Part shown: piece after piece, positions 56,946 to 64,000 of the stretch
How positions within the stretch are numbered: the stretch's first letter is position 1
Layout: each line of letters begins with the position of its first letter
Assembly: GCA_026874595.1 (NCBI GenBank)
Contig: CM049309.1
Location: 54,910,079 to 54,974,078 of the forward strand
Direction of reading: 5' to 3'
Origin: Sipunculus nudus
Lineage: Eukaryota; Annelida; Sipuncula; Golfingiida; Sipunculidae
DNA length: 64,000 nt
Translations under genes and position numbers: made by a program
Notes under the pieces: generated by a model
Told to the model about the DNA's origin: nothing
The model's database searches: none
Seen by the model: only the letters and a program-made list of their open reading frames with translations

Positions 56946-58179
56946 CTTTACCTATAGGACTACTTCCTATAACGTAAGGCGCTGTTTGTTATGACCTCGT
57001 ATCCTGAATTGCAACACCAGAGGGGAGCACTGTATTTTTGTCCAATCAGATGAGACCTTGTGCTGGAAGACAGACAAAGCCAAGCGAGGAATACACAGAG
57101 CCAATCATATTCATTTCTTTTTGAGTGACAGCTCATCCCCCAGCGTAACCGTCTGAACAGGCCACAGGCTCAGAGAGAATTGCCCCTGACGTGGTTTGCT
57201 TAGGGCCTTGGGCACATAGGATGCTCGGCCGGTGAGCTGTAATTCAAACGAAACGTAACAACAAAGGCTGCATGCACACCTCGCTGGCTGGTTTCAGTTC
57301 TGCAGACAACAGATACATGGCTACGCTAACACAGTCATAATGTCATAATCGAATCGGTCGTAGCCCATAAGAATGAACTCCTCAATTGCTTTTTTTAGTG
57401 ACTGACGCATTGTGGAGTCCATAAATTGCACCTGCAGTTAACTGTGATTATAACACTCCATACACAACTGTGAGATTTAACATATATCCATTGATTAATG
57501 TTAAGTACATCTACGTGTATTGTATATTTGACCACTAGAAAACATTACTGTTCTCTTCTCAGCCCTATTTTGCACAAAGGAAGTTAATGAACATAATTGT
57601 ACACAGGCCTAAAGCCTTATACAGGACTGCCACCAAATGCAAGATGTCTACCGGGGCTGGTAATGCTTCAATTCTCTCTGGACAAATACTATCAGTTGTT
57701 GATGTTAGAGGTGCTCCATGCTTTCCAGAATGGTTAATTTTAATACAGTCCTTTCGACATACAACATAATGTGAAATTGGTATATATGTTAAAACCATAG
57801 GAAATATTTTTATTTAATTTTCTTTCTAAGAGTAACAGATCGTATCGTGTTATAACCCCAGTTAGCCCTTTGGTGGGCCGGCGACGCAACAGAAACCTGA
57901 AACCTGTTGCGTCGACGTCGGCGGCTAAATCGGTCGATGATGCGAGAAAACAGAGGGAGCAATTTAAATTCGACCGGAAACTCTTCAAGCGGCGCTTGAA
58001 GCGCGGCAATGGGCGGAGCCAGGATGCCTGTCGAGTGTTTGTTTATTGGCATCTGATCGGCTGCTTGTCACATCGTACGCACGTTTATTTCAGTGGACAA
58101 CAAACCGCCATCTGGTGTCTAAATATATCATAAACGGTCAAAGCTGGCAGTGTGAAAATCAGTTGCTTCTTTAGAAGCG
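56946..58179. other. Second interruption of the array, with dispersed-repeat pieces
   Basis: 57370-57420 and 57885-57910 match 26.2-26.3 kb. On the minus strand near 57.84-57.97 kb arginine-rich and RRPTKGL-like codons recall the start of PIF/Harbinger-type transposases. Frames are broken, and the similarity is by eye only. Confidence 0.35.
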
Positions 58180-58560
58180 CAAGATTTCCGCTGCCTCGGG
58201 AGCGTAAAGAAAGCGCCGCGCCGCAATGTCATCGTCTTGCTCAAGATATAGTGAGGCGCTGCCATTTCCTTAATCTGCGTAATCATGCGACTCACTGTCA
58301 TAACTTTAATTTACTTAAACATGCTCTCATATTCTAAATCTGAAGAATCATGCGGCGTTTTGTCACATATATATTATGTACACATTTGTTAAATCTGTTC
58401 AAGCATGCGGCGCGCTGCGAGAGCCTAATCTTTTCAAGCATCGTTGCCTACGGTGTGCTGCTGTATTGATAATCTGTGAAGGTATGCGGCGTGCTGCATT
58501 ATACAAGATCTGGGAAAGCATGCGGCGTAAATCTACATCCTTCTTCTGTTTAAGCATTCA
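58180..58560. repeat. Decayed end of the ~40 bp array
   Basis: GCTCAAG, GCGGCGCGCTGC and TCCTTAATCTGCGTAATCAT pieces recur every ~40 bp with many changes. Confidence 0.6.
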
Positions 58561-58628
58561 AGTTGAAACAACCACCATCTGATATTTTTCTGTTTTCGAG
58601 GTCAGCCCGTAGAATGTGCCTATGGCAT

Positions 58629-59742
58629 GATTACATGTAATTGAAAGTAATTTATAAGTAAACAGATTTTTAAGTACAATCAATTGTAATTGCAATTAAT
58701 TACTTTGAAAGGTACACTGTAATTTGAATAACTTTCAATTACTTTTCAATTACACATAAACCAAATTTTCTGCCGGAAGTCAGACTGTCGGACAAACAGA
58801 CTTGAATGCAACAAATTAGTCATCACTGTTGATCCCTCTGTGCCCCAGTTTCACCTGAGCTGTGTGTTTCCAGCTTATCCCTAACAAAGTTTCTATGGTT
58901 AATTTCTGTATATAACTTCCCCTGATTTAGTTTAAAGTAACCGTCTCCTTGTGTTTTGTCTGAACAAATTCATCCAGTCTAGCTGTTGTTCATCTAGAAA
59001 CATCATAAGGGGTTTGTTGCATTGTGTTTTGATTGCAGGGACCCATCATTCACCATGGGGACCTGCATATAGTTTACCTGAGCAGGTAGTTGTGTTTATA
59101 GTCTATGTTTAACAAGGTTTAAAGGGAGTGTTTCAGTTAGAATTTCCACCTGACTATGAGGCACTCCTCTTCTTGTGTTCTGCCTGACTGCAAAATGACC
59201 CAGCTGTCTGTTGTTTATCCAGAAACATCAAAAGGGGCTGGTTGCATTGTGTTTTGATTACATGGGCCTATCAGTGACCACGGAGTGCCTACATATAGAG
59301 TGATTTAACAACAATGCATACATCATTATCTGTTGTGCCCAAAGGGAGAACATATAATGTCTGAGGATAAGCCTTTGCCAATATTTTTGAAAACTTTGAA
59401 GAAATTCAAAGATAGATGGCATTCAATCGAACCAAGCAGTGCAAGTACATCTGTATACTTTTGCAATGAGTAGAGCTAATTAGCAACCACAGTATAACAT
59501 GATACGCATTCTGACTTGTGAAATCATTTTACTTTAACCAAAGCCCGCTTTTGTATATTTTGTGTTCAGTTTCCGTATTCTAAGTGTCCAAGTGTTTCAA
59601 CTGACAACAAAGTAATTGAAAGTAACTGAAATGTGATTAAAATACTTTTCATTGTAATTGTAATTAATTACATTTGCAAATCTGTATAATTGTAATTTGT
59701 CATTTTGAAAGTAATTGTAATTTGTATGTAATTGATCCAAAC
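58629..59742. mobile_element. ~1.1 kb element with AATTAC-rich inverted ends and an internal ~220 bp duplication
   Basis: The left end TACATGTAATTGAAAGTAAT, then ATTGTAATTGCAATTAATTA. The right end, read on minus, ATCAATTACATACAAATTAC, then TGTAATTAATTACAATTAC. Inside, CATCTAGAAACATCATAAGG...TTGCATTGTGTTTTGATT (58.99 kb) recurs at 59.21 kb. No coding capacity was seen. Confidence 0.55.
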
Positions 59743-59839
59743 CCAGACCCATGCTGCTGATTCTCGCGAATGAAAGCATTTCTCAATGTGGACCTGCAAT
59801 TATATAAATTTATACAAACTATCATGAATACGTTCACAA

Positions 59840-60105
59840 ATAGAGACCTGAAAGATCCATGTGAGTCATGAATGAATGGACACTGAAAGATTCGTCAGTA
59901 CCGAACCATTGCTTCAGCTACCTAACAAATGGACAGCTGAAAGATCCATGATTTCCCGAACAAGGATACTTGAAAGGTCCTTGAGCACGTGACTAAAAAC
60001 ACTTGAAAGATTCGTGAACAACTGACTAAGAACAATTGAAAGATTTATGAGTACCTAACCAATGGACACCTGAAAGATTCGTGAGTACCCAACAATTGCT
60101 GCAGC
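59840..60105. repeat. ~40 bp degenerate tandem repeat, about 6 copies
   Basis: Units read GGACACTGAAAGATTCGTGA, then GTACC(G/T)AACCAATT. It sits directly before the composite element at 60.13 kb. Confidence 0.8.
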
Positions 60106-60133
60106 TTTTGAATGGCAGACTGCACGACATACG

Positions 60134-62690
60134 TTTTTAGCTCAGCTGACTGAAAGTCATCTGAGCTATAGCGATCACTCTTTGTCCGTCGTCCGTCTGT
60201 CTTGCCGTCCGTCTGTCCGTGCGTTAACCAGGCACAAATCGTAACCGCTGGACCTAGAACCTTGTAACTTGGGATTCTGAGAGGTCCATGAAAAATCTCC
60301 TTGGAAACCAGAAATTTTTTACGAATTGTTTTCTCTATTTTGAGACCTTTAAAAATGTGAACATCTGTTAACAAGGCACAAATCGTAAAGACTGGACCTA
60401 GAATCTTAATTCTTGACACACTGAGAGGTCCATGAAAAGTCTCCATGGAAACCAGAAATTAGGTCTCTGTTACCCATATTCTTTGAGCTATGGGGCCCAA
60501 AAGTACCCCCCAGAATAGTCATAAATTTTATACAAAAACTTCTGTGTCTCAATAACTACATCACTGATGGTCATGATTTTTGGCATACATATTGATCATG
60601 AGATGTTTCATCAGTTCCTGCAGACTGGTGGCGCCACCTATATTGTTCGATTTTTTTAATGATTTTTTCCTGTATTTTTGAGACCTTTAAGGATGCTGTC
60701 ATCTGTTAACTTCGCACAAATCGTAACGACTGGACCTAGAATCTTCATTCTCGACACACTGAGAGAACTACGAAAAGTCTCCATGAAAACCAGAAATTAG
60801 GTCTCTGTTACCCATATCCTTCGAGCTATGGGGCCCCAAAGTAACCCCCCGAATAGTAAAAAATTTCATACGAAAACTTCTGTGTCTCAAAAACTACATC
60901 ACTGATGGTTATGATTTTTGGCATACATAATGATCATGAAATGTTCCATCAGTTCCTGCAGACTGGTGGCGCCACCTAGCGCCAGATCGGCCCTCTGACA
61001 TTATGGCCCGATTACAGGCTTGCCAGAGTGCCTGGACATCTAACTCTGAGGATCGCATTATAAGGCCGGATGAGGATGCAAATATTTTCCTCATTTTTGA
61101 CAACGCCTCATTCAAAGTATCGTGTCACTTCAAATAAACCCACTAGACCTTTTAATATTTTTCTTATCTCTCCAACGACACCTACCATGTGCGTGAAATG
61201 TTCCGTTATAACCCAATATATCCGCATATTGTTCTGCATGTATGAGATATTTCTGCCTGCGGTCTGCCTGCTGACTGTATGCGGAGAGACGGTTATAACG
61301 CGTGGCGTGGACTTGCTGGGCGGTTCTAAATTTGGCTTGTGTCACGACTCAGTAGGGGGCCCTAACTGAGTTGTGTTTGTCACGGCTAGGCGCCACCTGT
61401 ATTGTTCGATTTTTTACGATTTTTTCCTCTATTTTTGAGACCTTTAAGGATGCTGTCATATGTTAACTTGGCACAAATCGTAACGACTGGACCTAGAATC
61501 TTCATTCTCGACACACTGAGATAACTATGAAAAGTCTTCATGGAAACCAGAAATTAGGTCTCTAGTACCCTTATCCTTTGAGCTATAGGGCCCCAAAGTA
61601 CCCCCCCCCCCCCCAATAGTCAAAAATTTCATACAAAAACTTCTGTGTCCCAATAACTACATCACTGATGGTCATGATTTTTGGCATACATATTGATCAT
61701 GAGATGTTCCATCAGTTCCTGCAGACTGGTGGCGCCACCTGTATTGTTCGATTTTTTGTACGATTTTTTCCTGTATTTTTGAGACCTTTAAGGATGCTGT
61801 CATCTGTTAACGTGGCACAAATCATGACGACTGGACCTAGAATCTTCATTCTCAACACACAGAGACCCATGAAAAGTCTCCATGGAAACCAGAAATTAGG
61901 TCTCTGTTACCCATATCCTTCGAGCTATGGGGCCCCAAAGTACCCCCCAGAATAGTAAAAAATTTCATACAAAACTTTAATATATCTCATTAACTACATC
62001 ACTGATGGTCATGATTTTTGGCAAACATATTGATCATGAGATGTGTCATCAGTTTCTGCAGACTGGTGGCGCCAACTGTATTTTTCAATTTTTACGAATT
62101 GTTTTCTCTATCTGTGAGACCTTTTAAAATGTGAACAGCTGTTAACAGGGCACAAATCATAAAGACTGGACCTAGAATCTTCATTCTTGACACACTGAGA
62201 GGTCCATGAAAAGTCTCCATGGAAACCTGAAATAAGGTCTCTGTTACCCATATACTTTAAGCTGGAGGGGGGGGGGGGGGGCTCCCAATTACCCCCCAGA
62301 ATAATGGAAAATTTGATACAAAAGCAGAAGTATCTGAACAATTAATGCAGAGATCACAATAATTGTTTGCATGGATATTGAACATGGAGTGTTTCATCAG
62401 TTTCTGTAGACTGGTGGCGCCACCTGTATTTGTTCGGGTTTTTTTACGAATTTTTTCTCTATTTTTGAGACCTTTTAAGATATGAACATATGTTAACAGG
62501 GCACAAATCATATAAAACTGGACCTAGAATCTTCATTCTTGACACACAGGGAGACCCATGAAAAGTCTCCATGGAAACCTGAAATAAGGTCTCTGTTACC
62601 CATATTCTTTAAGCTGTATGGCTCCAAAATACCCCCAGAATAATGGAAAATTTGATACAAAAACTGCAGTATCTCAAAAACTACAACACG
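60134..62690 (-). mobile_element. Composite element: hairpin end plus ~340 bp tandem units, inverted relative to 9.6-11.1 kb
   Basis: Starts TTTTAGCTCAGCTGACTGAA, AGTCATCTGAGCTATAGCGA and TTTGTCCGTCGTCCGTCTGT. About seven units follow, each with GCACAAATCGTAA.GACTGG, ACCTAGAATCTTCATTCT, GAAAAGTCTCCATGGAAACC, AGGTCTCTGTTACCCATA and GACTGGTGGCGCCACCT. The palindrome lies at about 60628, 60964, 61728, 62066 (one base changed) and 62413. G/C homopolymers at 61603-61614 and 62266-62281 fall at the same place in two units. Confidence 0.8.
60978..61388. mobile_element. 411 bp insertion inside a repeat unit, flanked by a 10 bp duplication
   Basis: GGCGCCACCT occurs at 60968-60977 and again at 61389-61398, with unrelated sequence between. 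Outside these copies the repeat unit continues normally. Near the right end is a hairpin (61347-61371, ACTCAGT...ACTGAGT). An open frame (61070-61369) shows no known domain. The element type is unknown. Confidence 0.7.
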
Positions 62691-62694
62691 ATTT

Positions 62695-64000
62695 TTCCAA
62701 AACTTACACCAATTATCGGGTCACATGTGAACTGGTGCCTAACCAATTTGCGTTGACCTCTGACCTTTCCTCTCTGCCCAGCGTCCATTTGTACGTCTGT
62801 TTCCACACATAAACCCTCATATCTCGGGAACCGTTTGACCGATCAGGAAATAAAGTTTATACAAATGTAGCCCTTGGATAGCTTTATAACATACACAAAA
62901 AATATTGGCGCCACCTGTAACCATGTTTGCACAGTGTCCATCTGTTCATCTGCCTTGGGTTAAAATCACTCATATCTCTGCACTGAATTGACTAATTCAC
63001 CTGAAATTCGGCATGCGTATACATCCGCGATAGCTTTCTTGATTTTATGACAGGTGGCACCACCTACATTCACGTTCACGCTGATGACATCCAAGCTCAT
63101 ATCTCAGGAACCGTTTGACCGATCAGGAAATAAAATTTATACAAATGTAGCCCTTGGATAGCTTTATAACAGACACAAAAAATGGTGGCGCTACCTGTAA
63201 CCATGTTTGCACAGTGTCCATCTGTTCATCTGCCTTGGGTTAAAATCACTCATATCTTTGCAGTGAATTGACTAATTCACCTGAAATTCGGCATGCGTAT
63301 ACATCCTGGATAGCTTTCTTGATTTTATGGCAGGTGGCGCCACCTACATCCACGTTCACGCTGATGACATCCAAGCTCATATCTCAGGAACCATTTGACC
63401 GATCAGGAAATAAAATTTATACAAATATAGCCCTTGGATTGTTTTATAACATTCACAAAAAATGGTGGCGCCACCTGTAACCATGTTTGCACAGTGTCCA
63501 TCTGTTCATCTGCCTTGGGTTAAAATCACTCATATCTCTGCACTGAATTGACTAATTCAACTGAAATTCGGCATGCGTATACATCCTGGATAGCTTTCAT
63601 GATTTTATGACAGGTGGCGCCACCTACATCCACGTTCACGCTGATGACATCCAAGCTCATATCTCGGGAACCGTTTGACCGATTGGACCAAAATTTTCAT
63701 GTGTATAGATCTCACATAGGTCTTTATCATACACAAAACTTGTGATGCCACCTGCGACCATTTTTGCACAGCGTCCCTCTATTTGTCTGCCGTGGGATAT
63801 TGTCACTCATATCTCGGCAGTGGTTTGACATATCTGCCTAAAGTTTTGCAGTTTTATACATCCTGGATAGCTTTCTTGATTTTATGACATGTGGCGCCAC
63901 CTACATTATAGTTAACGCTGCAGACATCCAAGCTCATATCTCGGTAACCGTTTGAATGATTGGGCCAAAATTTTGCATGTGTATAGATCTCACATAGGTC
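62695..64000 (+). repeat. Tandem ~280-300 bp units built of two diverged ~145 bp halves, running off the right edge
   Basis: GGTGGCGCCACC or a near copy lies at about 62905, 63055, 63184, 63333, 63466, 63613, 63740 and 63892. Half A follows with CATCCAAGCTCATATCTC, GGAACCGTTTGACCGATC and ATTTATACAAATGTAGCCCT. Half B follows with TTTGCACAGTGTCCATCTGT, AAAATCACTCATATCTCTGC and GGCATGCGTATACATCC. The same units form the arms of the fold-back element at 3.9-6.9 kb. Confidence 0.88.

Overview
The window is animal nuclear DNA. Its AT-rich introns are long, spliced exons have GT-AG borders, and dispersed and tandem repeats dominate. There is no operon structure. The protein match plus the repeat types (tRNA-derived SINEs, elements ending in AGCTCAG...CTGAGCTA with GACG/GTCC stutters, GACCTTGACCTTTGACC repeats) suggest a marine invertebrate, most likely a mollusc and probably a bivalve. 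That assignment rests on general familiarity with such repeats, not on a search.

One protein-coding gene can be supported. It is the 5' part of an ADAMTS metalloprotease gene on the minus strand, closest to vertebrate ADAMTS6/ADAMTS10. I reconstruct eleven coding exons: 44557-44413, 42501-42131, 32337-32187, 21074-20755, 16577-16494, 16246-16110, 11487-11444, 3726-3621, 1799-1665, 1296-1155 and 508-401. All ten splice junctions keep frame, giving 1743 nt or 581 codons. They encode a signal peptide, a prodomain with two furin-like sites, a complete reprolysin catalytic domain with an intact zinc motif, and the disintegrin-like domain. The gene runs off the left edge, so the thrombospondin, cysteine-rich, spacer and PLAC parts lie outside.

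The introns (0.25 to 11 kb) hold most of the other content. There are minisatellites at 0.5, 1.8-3.2, 15.0-15.9 and 16.6-19.8 kb, and three of these start at or within about 25 bp of a 3' splice site. There are non-autonomous mobile elements at 3.9-6.9, 9.6-11.1, 22.6-25.3, 28.9-30.9 and 34.7-36.6 kb, a dead non-LTR reverse transcriptase remnant at 11.8-12.3 kb, and an array of GACCTTGACCTTTGACC units at 32.5-33.4 kb.

Upstream of the gene (44.6-64 kb) I recognise no protein gene. This region holds tandem arrays (47.2-48.6, 49.3-50.2, 55.6-58.5 and 59.8-60.1 kb), SINE copies (50.5-53.2 kb), a DNA element with terminal inverted repeats (53.26-53.98 kb), an element with AATTAC-rich inverted ends (58.6-59.7 kb), and a long composite repeat block (60.1-64 kb) that runs off the right edge.

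I found no convincing new biological system. The most interesting signals are the placement of minisatellites against splice acceptors, a 3.1 kb array of small hairpins in an intron, a 12-bp palindrome (GGTGGCGCCACC) at a fixed place in several repeat families, and repeats that spread nuclear-receptor-like DR1 motifs.
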